From: Tomocerus qinae
Lineage: Eukaryota > Arthropoda > Collembola > Entomobryomorpha > Tomoceridae
Reading direction: 5' to 3'
Length of the DNA stretch: 64,000 nucleotides
Assembly (NCBI GenBank): GCA_020055645.1
Contig: CM034547.1
Location: 38,295,909 to 38,359,908 of the forward strand
Under the pieces are notes generated by a model. That model searched no databases and was not told where the DNA came from. It was given only the letters and a program-made list of their open reading frames with translations. The position numbers and the translations under genes were made by a program. Positions 9,942 through 20,079 of this stretch are shown here, one piece after another (position 1 is the stretch's first letter; every line of letters starts with the position of its first letter).

Positions 9942-10181
9942 AGTCCTACAACAGTGACTCGTAAATAACAGCCTTTGGCTTCTCGGGTATTAATTAACAA
10001 ACAATACCAGTGTTGAGGGAGTTGGCAATAGGCCCGTAATGAGGTCTGCGCCCAGTACTATCACTGTGTACCCCATATAACATACATACATAGCTGAAAC
10101 CCATAGCCCTACCAACCGACAAGCTACCTGTATACGGATATATGCAAACACTCGACAGTAGTGCAATACTCAAAATAACGA

Positions 10182-10956
10182 AATGTTTACATTTGGTTTA
10201 CATCGATTTTCTTAAATGATTTGGCTTCAGCAATGATTGAACATTTGTCCAAATTTTGTCAAGATTTCAACAGTTTAAAATATGGGAGGAATATCGATAA
10301 TTTTTTCGGATGCAGCCTAGCCAATCCGTTTGCCATTCCGACCATGTACTACACTAGAAAATCGGGCCAGGACTTTTGCTAATTTTGAAGCAAATGTCAA
10401 GAAGGTTTCATGAAAAAGTTTAAAATGTAAACTGCCTTATACTTGACCGCATGTTAAGGCTATGAATATCCGACAAATTGAAGGGACCTACCGGAGACCC
10501 GAAAGCCGTAGACACGAAAACCGAATACCGTAGACCCAAAACCGAATACCGCAGACCCGAAAACCGATTTTCGCGCGGGTTTTTTTAATGGCGCGAAAAT
10601 GTCGGTGCCGATTTCTCGGTCACAAAGCCACATTTTGAAAATTAACAAAGAGCCTTGGGTTCGAGGTCTAGATCCGTACTTCAAATTTCCATTAACACTT
10701 TTTACTACCATTCAACCGTACTCGAGATTTTTGTACAGGCATTTCAATGTATTAGCCTCCAACTTATCTCAACCTTTTAACTTTTAGCTGGGAGAAGCTG
10801 CAGAAGGAGAGCAAAACAAAACTCATCCTGTTGGCATCACCAAAAGTGGTAGGAGCCTACATTCATGAACATTCTGCAGATGGCTGTTGGTATTGGCTCC
10901 CATTGTTAAACAGCTACAAATCCCATTCAAAATTAAGAACTTGGGTGTAAATATTT
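10182..10956. other. Central, non-coding part of the inverted-repeat element
   Basis: This is the loop between the two arms. It has no recognisable gene. A short degenerate tandem repeat built on GTAGACCCGAAAACCGAATACC lies at about 10495-10567, followed by a GCGCGAAAA/TTTTCGCGC inverted motif near 10567-10598. Confidence 0.45.
10495..10567. repeat. Short tandem repeat, about 22-bp unit
   Basis: Three to four imperfect units containing CGTAGACCCGAAAACCGAA. It sits inside the loop of the inverted-repeat element. Confidence 0.7.
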
Positions 10957-11337
10957 GTTATTTTGAGTATTGCACTACTGTCGAGTGTTTGCATTTTGCA
11001 TATCTCCGTATACAGTTAGGTTGTCGGTTGGTAGGGCTATGGGTTTCGGCTAACATTAAATGCATATTTTTGTTTGAATTTCGAAATATTTCAAACTTTC
11101 GAATCAATTCAGGAACAGCCCCCTTAACAGGGCGAGGATGGGTAGTATACAGCCCTGTGCTTGCTTCAGAATACAATACTTCTGTTTATCATCAAAAAGT
11201 GGTCACCATAGGTGAAATACTTTTTTTACTATATGACGTCACTTAACATTTCCATGGGCCCGAACCCGACAATGCGTTTTAAATATAAACAATGGTCTAT
11301 CGGGCCGGAAAGTCCAGCCAAACCGGATATTGTGCTT

Positions 11338-11655
11338 TTTTGAAATCCAGCCTTCTGATTGGCTATTTCTATGACGAAAATTCTATAGATTACCCAAATG
11401 GGGACATTTTAGTAAATTTTGAATTGTTGCAAGCTACAATGCAGTCATACTCATCTATTTTATTGCCTAATAGTTTTCATTTCAAGTAGACATTCATTCT
11501 GGAATATGATATTGAGATATGATAAAATAGATGATTCATGATATGACTGCATTGTAGCTTGCAAAAATTCAAATTTTGGTAAAATGTCCCCATTTGGGTA
11601 ATCTATAGAATTTTCGTCATAGAAATAGCCAATCAGAAGGCTGGATTTCAAAAAA
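11338..11655. mobile_element. Fold-back palindrome inserted in the right arm
   Basis: Left arm 11338-11463 and right arm 11528-11655 are near-perfect inverse copies, both starting GAAATCCAGCCTTCTGATTGG. Translating either arm outward-in gives almost the same peptide (SSLLIGYFYDENSIDYPNGD), which simply reflects the palindrome. The left arm of the host element lacks this segment, so it is an insertion. It is a palindromic MITE of unknown family. Confidence 0.8.
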
Positions 11656-12112
11656 TTTCAGCCAATCAGAAGGCTTATCGCCATACCACAGGGCAAGGAG
11701 AGGTCTGATGATGGGTGATTAAAACAGAATGGGGTTACTAGAGGTCATCATTCGGATTTTTATAAAGCTAGACAGTAGAATACAGAAGGAAAGGCAAATA
11801 ATCATATTATTATTTTGATAAAAATTCCATGGCTATGAAAATCAATAGTAAGTACTGCAAACTACGTCACGTCATGACTATGACTATCAAAACACGTGTT
11901 AAACGGTTACTGCAAGTGACGCCACGGGCAGAAAAGTGAAAATTTTGACTTTTGATCCTGTCACCCCACGGTGACTATTTTCAAATCGAGGGGGACATGA
12001 AAATCGCTTCTCATTGGTGGATGAAATTTTTTATTGACCAATCAGAACGCAGCATTTCATTTCAAAATTTTATATGATTTTCATAAAGCATTCCCAAGGG
12101 AAATATTTATTG

Positions 12113-12458
12113 AGTAAATGCATAAGAGACCTTGCAGGCTGGGAACAAAATGTCACAGTCGAAGTTGTTACTTTCAGATTCTAATCTACTTACTGATATG
12201 AAAAAACTAATTTCAGGATTTTTTTTGAAAACCCGCCGTTTTGAAGTTATGGCGGTTTTCCGCCTTATTTCGTTCATCTATGATTCATTTCTAAACGGCT
12301 GGACCGATTTTAATGAAACCAACGCCATTCTTCTCTTAAACGCTTTCCTCACATGGCCCCTTTTTTAGATTTTCAAATTGTTTTCAAAATTTCGAAATAA
12401 ATTTTGAAAAAGTTCAAAAAAATTTTTTTTTCAACATTGTTATCAGAACTGTTGTTAA
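12113..12458. repeat. Dispersed repeat R, copy 1
   Basis: Begins around GAGTAAATGCATAAGAGACC. The first part (about 12113-12240) recurs at 22816-22957, and the middle (about 12240-12360, with GTTATGGCGGTTTTCCGCC) recurs at 26745-26865. Those two pieces are the halves of one copy split by the Helentron-like cluster. The right end of this copy is uncertain. No coding capacity was recognised. Confidence 0.7.
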
Positions 12459-12717
12459 ATACGATAAAAACGCTAATTCAGACCAAAATCTCATTAATGA
12501 GGGTGTAAATACCAAAAATGTCATAATCTTGGGGTAATTTTCAAGCGTTAACTCAGAGTTTTTATTTTTGACAAATTATCAAAAAAAATAATTTACAGCG
12601 CAATTTAAAACAAGAAATTTACATTTATCACTTCTATAAATACGCATAAAGTAGTATAATGCAGTACTAGTCATTAGATGTGGCTTCAGCTACTTGCCGA
12701 TTTACAGAGTTACTTAC

Positions 12718-13472
12718 AACACCCCACTATATGTCCCTAATTGTTTTGATTAATTATACAACAATCTAATTACCGCACAGAATTGTATTTAGTACCTAGT
12801 ATAGACTAGAAGCAGGAAACGAGCCTTGCAGTTGGTTAATTGCCTATCAGAGGCGACCCGCAGAAGTGTTGGAAGTTCTAATCACATAAACAATAAAGTT
12901 TATGCATTTGATTGGTTATTTTAGGCGGTTAGTTAAGGTGAATGACGGTTCTGTGGGAGACCGCCACTGTCCTCCCATCTAAACTGTGTACTGTGTTAGA
13001 CAAGACCTAAAGCAGAAGGCCGAGGCTTTGAATTACCGTAATAATTGACGGTCGTTGGTGCATGAACGGCTGCAATAGTATAGTTGCAGCTGAAATTGGT
13101 TAGTTCGAATTCTAATGGAAAATGGGAATTCTGAGACTTGTTTGGTCTCTGGGATCTGTTGCTGTGGTTACCTGCCTAATGCTATATGTGCTATATGTCT
13201 TACTGATAGTCAGCTTGCTTGAGACTGTTGGATACTCTGTCTTCTCTTTGGGTCTTATTTCGGTCTCTGTTGGAGGATAGAACCGAGTCGCTGATTACAG
13301 GCTTGGTTAAAACCGCGTGTCCTGCGAGGCAGCTGATTTCGGTTCCTTGTAGAGGTTTAAAGCTCCTGATTACGGGTCTTTGCTGTATCCTTAGGTTTCG
13401 ATTCAGATTCCAAGAGTTCCTCTAACATAACCACACTGTGTATTATTTTTGGTTAAACTATGGTGGGGTGTT
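12718..13472. mobile_element. Non-autonomous DNA element with AACACCCCAC termini
   Basis: About 755 bp present in the left arm of the mariner-like element but absent from the right arm, so its limits are well defined. The ends are inverted: ACACCCCACTAT on the left, ATGGTGGGGTGT on the right. A 2-3 bp TSD (CA) is possible. No transposase; a 68-codon frame at 13219-13425 is not recognised. Confidence 0.7.
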
Positions 13473-13828
13473 CAGGGATAGTACTAAGTTCCAATACACG
13501 TTTGTCGGCTAATAACTCAAAAACTAGAGCAGATAGAGAAATGGGAGTACTACCATTGGAGAGAGGCTGAACTAACTTAAAGATTGGTATATGACAAGTA
13601 ATTATTTAAAAGTAATTAATAGTCAAAAAATAATGATGAACTAAAATTTAATTTATACATGGGAAACTATAGGGAACAAATACTCGACATTAATTAACTT
13701 TTGTAAGTTGTAAAGAATGTTTCGTGTGTAAAAACTACTCGGAAGTGATTTGTCGTGTCAAGAATCAATTTTTGACCATAATATTATCCCCACATCACGC
13801 TATTATTAAAAGTGTAGTTAAAAAGTTT

Positions 13829-14447
13829 GAAGAAACTCGAAATGCAGTAGATGACCGAACGCGAGCTGGCCTCCCCCCAATTGTCGTCCTCACAGAATAA
13901 AATGAAGTAAGAATTGAAAAGTCGGTACTCTAAGCCAAGTCAGTCCAGTTGAGCCATTTCTAAAAATTTAGGAATACGTGGGCTTAATGTCCAAAAAGCA
14001 TTAAAGAAAAGTCTGTATCGTTGTTACTGGCCTACCAATGTCCAGGAAGTAATCCCAGACAAATGAGACCAGTATTCAGTGACCGGCCATTTTAACCAGC
14101 CAGCAGGCCGGCTAAAATGGGTAGCCGGCTGGCCAAAAAGCTTGTTAGCCAGCTAAAATCAAACTATAGGGTTCGAAGAACGGCCATTTTAGCCGGCTGG
14201 CTGGCTAATATGACTAACCGACTGGTCATAAAGCTTTTAAGCCGGCTAAAATGGAACACTGAATGAGACTTCATCAAATTAACCGAGTGAATTCTGTAAC
14301 GATTTCTTATCACGTCTTGCTGAAAAGTGTGGAGTGATGAGTGCAATTTTATAATCTCAATGAAATTTTTAATCGAAGGAATCAAGTGTACTGGACCAAT
14401 CGAAACCACCATTTTACAGTGGAGAAATGTCTCAAGAGTTAGGGCAT
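13829..14447 (+). pseudogene. Decayed Tc1/mariner (IS630-type) transposase fragment
   Basis: Translation with frameshifts shows family signatures. At the left, KKFEETRNAVDDRTRAGLPP matches the helix-turn-helix linker style of these transposases, followed by a NLGIRGLNVQKALKK-like second helix. After the MITE insertion, FCNDFLSRLAEKC and then FYNLNEIFNRRNQVYWT recall the block after the first catalytic Asp. Stops and frameshifts are frequent, so it is dead. Coding of the N terminus appears to run back into the left inverted arm. Confidence 0.7.
14070..14261. mobile_element. hAT-type MITE, copy 2
   Basis: A 192-bp relative of the 3606-3865 element, starting CAGTATTCAGTGACCGG and ending GGAACACTG. 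It has a perfect 8-bp TSD AATGAGAC (14062-14069 and 14262-14269). It inserted into the transposase remnant, so it is younger than that element. Confidence 0.9.
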
Positions 14448-15452
14448 AAACTTTTTAACTACACTTTTAATAATAGCGTGATGTGGGGATAATATTATGG
14501 TCAAAAATTGATTCTTGACACGACAAATCACTTCCGAGTAGTTTTTACACACGAAACATTCTTTACAACTTACAAAAGTTAATTAATGTCGAGTATTTGT
14601 TCCCTATAGTTTCCCATGTATAAATTAAATTTTAGTTCATCATTATTTTTTGACTATTAATTACTTTTAAATAATTACTTGTCATATACCAATCTTTAAG
14701 TTAGTTCAGCCTCTTTCCAATGGTAGTACTCCCATTTCTCTACCTGATCTAGTTTTTGAGTTATTAGCCGACAAACGTGTATTGGAACTTAGTACTATCC
14801 CTGTATGTAACGCTGTAAATCGGCAAGTAGCTGAAGCTACATCTAATGACTAGTACTGCACTATACCATTTTATGCGTATTTATAGAAGTGATAAATGTA
14901 AATTTCTTGTTTCAAATTGCGCTGTAAATTATTTTTTTTTGATAAGTTGTCAAAAATAAAAACTCTGTGTTAACGCTTGAAAATTACCCCAAGATTATGA
15001 CATTTTTGGTATTTACACCCTCATTAATGAGATTTTGGTCTGAATTAGCGTTTTTATCGTATTATGTTAAAAACTTGTCTATAAAACACTAGCATAATAT
15101 AGTATTTCATAGATAGTAGTAAGTAACGATATTGTATGCTAAAATACTCTCTGGTATGTCTACTAGCTTAGGCTAATGTCTTGTTACAGTTATCTATCTA
15201 TGTGTAAGTACGCAATGTATTAAATATAGCTTAGGATGGTAATAATAACATTACATGCTATAAAGTGTACAATATCCCAGAAGTCAAATGTTGCAATAAA
15301 TATTTCCCTTGGGAATGCTTTATGAAAATCATATAAAATTTTGAAATGAAATGCTGCGTTCTGATTGGTCAATAAAAAATTTCATCCACCAATGAGAAGC
15401 GATTTTCATGTCCCCCTCGATTTGAAAATAGTCACCATGGGGTGACAGGATC

Positions 15453-16027
15453 TGTACTATGGGGATCTGCCGCAGGTAGGATTCCATGCATTCTGTTTGC
15501 CACGGAGATTATTATAAACGAGTAAGGTTAATAACAGGGTGCCTGAAATTTCAAAAAAATGAAAAGAAATTATTTTTATTTAAAAACTAATTGAAAGCCT
15601 GTTAGGAACAACAAGATATCTCGTAACTAAGTTTAGTAACTATGAAAACAAATTTGAAAATTATGAAAAATACATACGGGGGGAGAAAATAATGTGCACC
15701 ACTCCCCTATTAACACCAGAATTTTACTTATTTATTTTTATTGGAATATGTCAATCCGTAGTTTACCACCACAAGCCATATCAGAAAGCTCGCCCAAATT
15801 AGAGTGACGAATATTATTTCTACTTTGACTGCCCTAATGAAGACAAATTTACCTTAGGACATAGATGTATTGAGGGATGGGCTTTACGGGCTCGCGCCGC
15901 CCGCCCCCGAAATCCAAGATAAAAGGTTTTTCTTCTCAAAATAGCAATTTCTCGCTCTGCGCGATTCTTTGCAATTTTTACCCCATTTTCTCGTTACGGG
16001 CGAATATATATTTAAGATATATATATA
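15453..16027. other. Repeat-derived DNA with a CCGTATT-family fragment
   Basis: About 15468-15505 shares TGCATTCTGTTTGCCACGGA with 3926-3945. From about 15865 to 15990 it resembles the element at 19168-19428: TGTATTGAGGG start, CCCCCGAAATCCAAGA, then CTCAAAATA and a GCGCGATT motif. No gene is seen. Confidence 0.5.
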
Positions 16028-16480
16028 TACCACGGAAAAAAGAGGTTGAAAGGTTTTTTTTTCTAGACCCGAAAGTCAAAGTAAAATGTAGCCGAAGGTT
16101 GGGGGACATGACGTACAGTTATCAAGGAGTATGTCTCCGGTAGTAATTTTACAATTTTTTAATTCGGTTTTTCATGTCTATTGCCCGTTATGTATTAAAC
16201 AGGTGACGTATATGTGTAAATCCATTTTTAAATGGGCTCGGCTAAGCCTTCAGAATTTAGTCGCCCTAGCCATGCATGAGTACAGCGACTAAATTCTGTA
16301 AGCAAATTGGACCATATATAAATGGTCTTACACATAATATGGTTACCCGCATGTTACCGGAGTCCTACTCCTTGATAACTGTAAACTGTATAATATTATG
16401 TCTTCCAACCTTCGGCTACATTTTACTTTGACTTTCGGGTCTAGAAAAAAAGGCCCTTTCATCCTCCGTTTTTCCGTGAT
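16028..16480. repeat. Fold-back repeat, about 450 bp
   Basis: Arms 16028-16141 and 16357-16480 are inverse copies, anchored by TAAAATGTAGCCGAAGGTT and its complement. A second, shorter hairpin lies in the loop: AGAATTTAGTCGC near 16252 pairs with GCGACTAAATTCT near 16286. No coding capacity. Confidence 0.75.
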
Positions 16481-16492
16481 TTATATGAAATG

Positions 16493-17264
16493 TTAGCCCC
16501 CCGAAACCCAGTTCTGCATAGGTGTTTGCCTTGTTAGGATTTGTTAGTTTTCAGTATTTCAATGGGGTTTTTCGATGTAGACAGAGGTGAAATACGAATG
16601 CAGTCTGAGAAAATGATTTTTGAAGGCTATAAATTCAAAATTGCCATTATTTTCTAAAGACGTTTGGCTGCGTTTATTTCAAAATTATTTGACCTTAGGG
16701 CGATTTTTATTTATTTGCACTATTAGGTCAACACAAAGTACTAATATTGTATCATTGCATTTATATCTTTCCTGGATCGAAAAACAGAGGGGGTAGGTTA
16801 TTTTTTCAGGCGTTCCGACAGCCAAACTAAAATCCGATTAGAGTTTTTGGTTTTTAGGTATTTCTCTTACCCGGTAAATTTTCAATGGAACTCAGTTGGC
16901 ATCCGGGCAACCAAGTATGTCACCTGTAAGACCCGTATAATATTTATCAGGTAAGACAAATACGTAAAAGCCGAAAATTCTAATCATCGGTTTCATTTTA
17001 GTTTGGCTGTCGGGACGCCTGACAAAAAACCTACTCCCTCTGTTTTTCGATGGATCTAATTGCTTATATTAGCCCTTCAGTGAGGTATTGTCTGAAGTCT
17101 GAATTGTATCCAGTCAATCAGTAAAATGAAAAGCCAATCGATATGAACAAATATTTATGTAAATTTTTTTGGATATACATCAAGTTTTGTCTGTATTAAA
17201 GGTTTTGGCATATGAGCTTCTGAGCCTGAACGTATACAAAACTGGGTTTCGGGGGGAGGCCAAG
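16493..17264. repeat. Fold-back repeat, about 770 bp
   Basis: The ends are inverted: CCCCCCGAAACCCAGTT near 16498 pairs with AACTGGGTTTCGGGGGG near 17243. An inner pair, GATCGAAAAACAGAGGGGGTAGG near 16776, matches the complement near 17030-17055, with AGCCAAACTAAAA pairing between 16830 and 17000. No transposase seen; a non-autonomous DNA element is likely. Confidence 0.7.
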
Positions 17265-17819
17265 ATTTCATATAGATATCTTAAATTTATGCGAAAATCT
17301 TAGCATTTTTGACGAAAATGAGTCTAAAACGGTCTAAAAATTGCGAAGAACCGCAAATTTTTTATTAGGCATACTGCCATTAGTATTTCTCAGTTCATTC
17401 AAATTCAATGCGTTTAAAGCGAAAGGACTGACAGACTGCGATTCTATTAGCTCGTCCCGTCGGGTGGCTTGAACTTGAATATGGTTGACTGAACGAAGCA
17501 ATGGAAATGGCAATGGGTATAATGTTTTTTAATATTTCTCCAAGCGAATGGCAAAACAATTCAAATATAAATGTGGGTAAAATAATATTTTTTCCTACCC
17601 TGTACTTAAATTATGCAATTTTTTTGCAAATTTTATTGTTTACGAAAAACTGCTCCGAGATATCTTGTTACTCGTAAAAGGCTTTCAATTTAAAACAAAC
17701 TTCAAAAATTTATTATTTACAAAATGTTTTAAATTATTCTTTTAATTTTTAAATAACAAACCCTTAAACTTAGGAATTTAACTCCATACCCGTGCGTTTA
17801 CTAAGTTTAGAGATTTGGA
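17265..17819. other. Unassigned repeat-flank DNA
   Basis: No gene. The GATATCTTGTTACTCGTAAAAGGC block (about 17659-17683) is a diverged inverse of about 15585-15630, suggesting that the fold-backs between them lie inside an older inverted-repeat unit. Confidence 0.4.
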
Positions 17820-17994
17820 TTGAAGTCTCCCACCCATGCTACACAATTTAAGAATATGAGTTGGAAATCTCCCACTTATGCTACACCTTTTAGGAATATG
17901 AGTTGGAAATCTCCCACTTATGATACACCTTTTAGGAATATGAGTTGGAAGTCTCCCACTTATGATACACCTTTTAGGAATAAGTTGGTCAAGA
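17820..17994 (+). repeat. Minisatellite, 42-bp unit, about four copies
   Basis: Each unit contains ATGAGTTGGAAATCTCCCAC followed by TTATGCTACACC. The unit is 14 codons, so one frame stays open with a repeated SWKSPTYATPFRNM peptide. The first unit is the most diverged. The open frame is short (85 codons, starting from TTG) and has no other support, so I treat it as a tandem repeat rather than a gene. Confidence 0.85.
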
Positions 17995-18464
17995 GTGAAG
18001 CCGATAATATAATAATTATTTATTTTCGTTTGTGTGTTGAGAGCCTGGATTTGTTTGTAAAATTCCGACGCCTCTGAGCCAAATTCAGGCTCTCAAATAG
18101 TAACACACACACTTTACAACAATCTTATTGATAGGAATATTAAATCGGATTTTTTTATAAGTTAACTGTTTTCAAACTTTACTTTTTTACTGTTCAAATC
18201 ATGAGTTGTGATAGTAATTCAAATTTTGACCAAATTTTTGCCCCTCTCTGATTGGTCCAAATTTTTTGTCATTAGCCAATGAAATTGCAGATTTCATTTT
18301 CATAAATCTATGATTTCCAAAATGCATTTTAATCTAGGGCTCTTCCATTTGCATGTACTGCTGCAGTAGTAGCATTTCTTTCCCGTCATTACCATTCTTA
18401 CCAGCTTTGAAGGCCGTAATTAAATTGTCCTGACTTCCATTCACATAATTTATTAGCCTCAGTA
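17995..18464. other. No gene seen
   Basis: AT-rich. The segment near 18240-18310 (TTGGTCC...ATTAGCCAATGAAAT...TTTCATTTTCATAAA) resembles, loosely, text in the mariner-like arms. Confidence 0.4.
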
Positions 18465-18968
18465 CCGTATTTAGAAGTCGATTTCGGAGGGGGCAATGAC
18501 GTCATACACTTATATTTAGTAGGCTTAATCGCGCGAAGCGCAGAAAATTTTGGCTTATTTCGTCTAAAATGAGTCAAAAACAGGGCCGTCCCGAGGCATG
18601 TGCCACCCGTGCACCCGCACTGGGCGGCAAATTTTAGAGGGCGGCAAAATTTTCGGTGTAGACTATATAATTTGGCACTTTATTGAAATTAGAAAAGTTA
18701 AAATATTGGATAGAAGTTGAATATTATAATCTGAATAGGAAATAGAGAAATATTTTTGTCGAAAGAAATCCTTGATCTTGTATTTGTTTTAGCAAACCAA
18801 AATAAGGTGATGATTGATTACTGTGATGAAACATGAGCGCAAAAACAAACGACTGTGTAAGATTAATTGAATTTGAATTTCAAATGAATTGAATGGCAAA
18901 TAAAGAACAAGAGCATTTAAGTCTTTAATATAAATGTTTTTAGAAGTAAACTGCTATATGTAGTTTTA

Positions 18969-19142
18969 ATGTCACTAAAGAAACGGTCAGATAAATTGTC
19001 TAGGGCCGAGTATAGGCGGAAAAGACAGCATGAAGAAGAATTACAGGGCACTTTGAAAAATTCGTTGGATGAGTTTTTGATAAAAGTTCCACAGATTGAC
19101 GGTAATGAAGAAAGTAGCCCTGAAAACTCTGAACAAAAATAA
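18969..19142 (+). pseudogene. N-terminal stub of a hAT (ZMYM1-like) transposase
   Basis: A 57-residue frame from ATG 18969: basic start (KKRSDKLSRAEYRRKRQHEE) followed by LKNSLDEFLIKVP and an acidic tail. This is the style of the first residues of hAT transposases related to ZMYM1-like proteins, which begin with a SGAEYRKRK-type basic segment and a L-x-x-F-L-like element. The zinc finger, catalytic domain and dimerisation domain are missing because the rest of the gene has been lost. The family call is by eye. Confidence 0.55.
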
Positions 19143-19167
19143 TCTGCTTTAGATGTCAACACCAATG

Positions 19168-19428
19168 CCGTATTGAGGGGGGCATTGGGGGAAAATGCAA
19201 AGGCAAAGGCAAAGGCAAATGCACCCCTCCGAAATCCAAGAAAAAAGAAAATTTTTTCTCAAAATACCAAAAAAATTCGCGCTTCGCGGGATTTTATGTG
19301 ATTTTTAGGCTATTTTTGACTCATTTTGGAGAAAATAAGCCAAAATTTTTCGCGCCTCGCGCGAATATGCCTAATATATATAGTCTCATCATATCATTAC
19401 CCCCTCCGAAATCGACTTCTAAATACGG
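19168..19428. mobile_element. TA-inserting CCGTATT element, copy inside the hAT
   Basis: This 261-bp copy is inverted relative to the host copy: CCGTATTGAGG start and AAATACGG end, with TG on the left and TA on the right as a possible degraded TA duplication. Shared blocks with the host copy include CCTCCGAAATCGACTTCT, CGCGCGAA and AAAATAAGCCAAAATTTT. An AAAGGC hexamer is repeated near 19199-19217. Confidence 0.75.
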
Positions 19429-20079
19429 TACTGGTGCACACAACATCCATATCCGAAATTGGCCCAACAAACGACATAAAGGATGACACAAAAGAAATTG
19501 CTGATGGTATTGGAAATTTAATTACAAATGCCGATATGTATGTAAAAGCATTTTTGTGGTTTTTTGTTTCTCTTCAGTTACCATTATAAACAGAAACAAA
19601 CAGTGTCCCTTTTTAGGGGAAAAGAGAGGGGTGGCATTATTGCATTATAATTAATTTTAAGTTCAAATAATTTTAAAATGTATTTTACTACTACATGTGA
19701 CCCAGAAATAAAATTGCTGGCCAGAAATAAAAATGCTAACCAGAAATAATATTTTTATTGAGGGCGGCATTTTCTATTTTGCACTGGGCGGCATTTAACC
19801 TAGGGACGGCCCTGGTCAAAAATAGCCTAAAAATGACATAAAATCACCATTATGCCAGACACCTAGAACACTAGAACTCTCAAGGCAAAGTTTAGGTGCC
19901 TTTTACCTGCATGTACATTTCTCTTATCAAAATTTACTTACATTTTATCTCCATTAACAAATATACACAGGTATAGGTACGCGGAATTATTTCGATATGC
20001 GGAATTATTACCAATAACGGCCAAACACGCGAAGTAAAATCGCAATAATTCCGCTTACGGTAATTCGGAAAATACGGTA

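Larger units (their letters stand above)
4830..10091 (+). mobile_element. tRNA-headed SINE, split by the LINE insertion
   Basis: After removing the LINE (5092-9941) and one TSD copy, about 400 bp remain. The head (4829-4916) has a tRNA-like layout: GCCCAGC pairs with GCTGGGC (4909-4915) as an acceptor stem, there is an A-box-like TTGGTAGAGTACTCAG, and a B-box-like AGTTCGATTC. The tail is a CATA-rich simple repeat (about 10075-10090). Flanks carry an 11-bp duplication AGCCGAAACCC (4819-4829) and AGCTGAAACCC (10092-10102), one mismatch. SINEs are pol III transcribed and moved by LINE machinery; the partner LINE is unknown. Confidence 0.7.
3961..11778. mobile_element. Large inverted-repeat element hosting nested SINE and LINE
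   Basis: The left arm (3961-4829, resuming at 10103-10181) is matched in inverse orientation by 10957-11778. Paired landmarks are TAGCTTTATAAAAATCCGAATGATGACC near 3980 and its complement near 11735-11770; the TGGTATGGCGATAAGCC block near 4145 and near 11672; the CAGGAACAGCCCCCTTA block near 4750 and 11110; and the ACCAACCGACA block near 10117 and 11022. Read without later insertions it is a fold-back element of roughly 2.5-3 kb with a non-coding centre. The arms have diverged by short indels. No transposase was recognised in it. Not to be confused with the younger elements inside. Confidence 0.75.
11954..15452. mobile_element. Tc1/mariner-like element with very long inverted arms
   Basis: Outer arms 11954-12112 and 15294-15452, and inner arms 12459-12717 plus 13473-13828 versus 14448-15062, are inverse copies (about 770 bp per side in total). 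The left arm is interrupted by a dispersed repeat (12113-12458) and a 755-bp DNA element (12718-13472). The right arm is interrupted by 15063-15293, which I could not identify. The centre (13829-14447) holds a decayed transposase, itself split by a hAT MITE. Arm identity is high, with only scattered substitutions by eye. Confidence 0.75.
18581..19814. mobile_element. hAT element, 1.2 kb, internally deleted
   Basis: The terminal inverted repeats are CAGGGCCGTCCCGAGG and CCTAGGGACGGCCCTG, and a perfect 8-bp TSD GTCAAAAA lies at 18573-18580 and 19815-19822. Subterminal CACTGGGCGGCA motifs occur at both ends. Only a short transposase N terminus remains (18969-19142) and a CCGTATT element has inserted at 19168-19428. 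It cannot be autonomous. Confidence 0.92.
18465..20077. mobile_element. TA-inserting element with CCGTATT termini, host copy
   Basis: Starts CCGTATTTAGAAGTCGATTT and ends AAAATACGG, with TA on each side (18463-18464 and 20078-20079). It is interrupted by the hAT element 18581-19814, which leaves about 380 bp of its own. A TA duplication is typical of Tc1/mariner-class MITEs. Relatives lie at 19168-19428, about 15865-15990 and about 33724-33815. Ends were judged from the two copies in this window. Confidence 0.65.

Noticed and set aside
11292-11651. Two opposing ORFs encoding nearly the same peptide (KSSLLIGYFYDENSIDYPNG) as a gene pair
   Set aside because: They are the two arms of a palindrome read in opposite directions.
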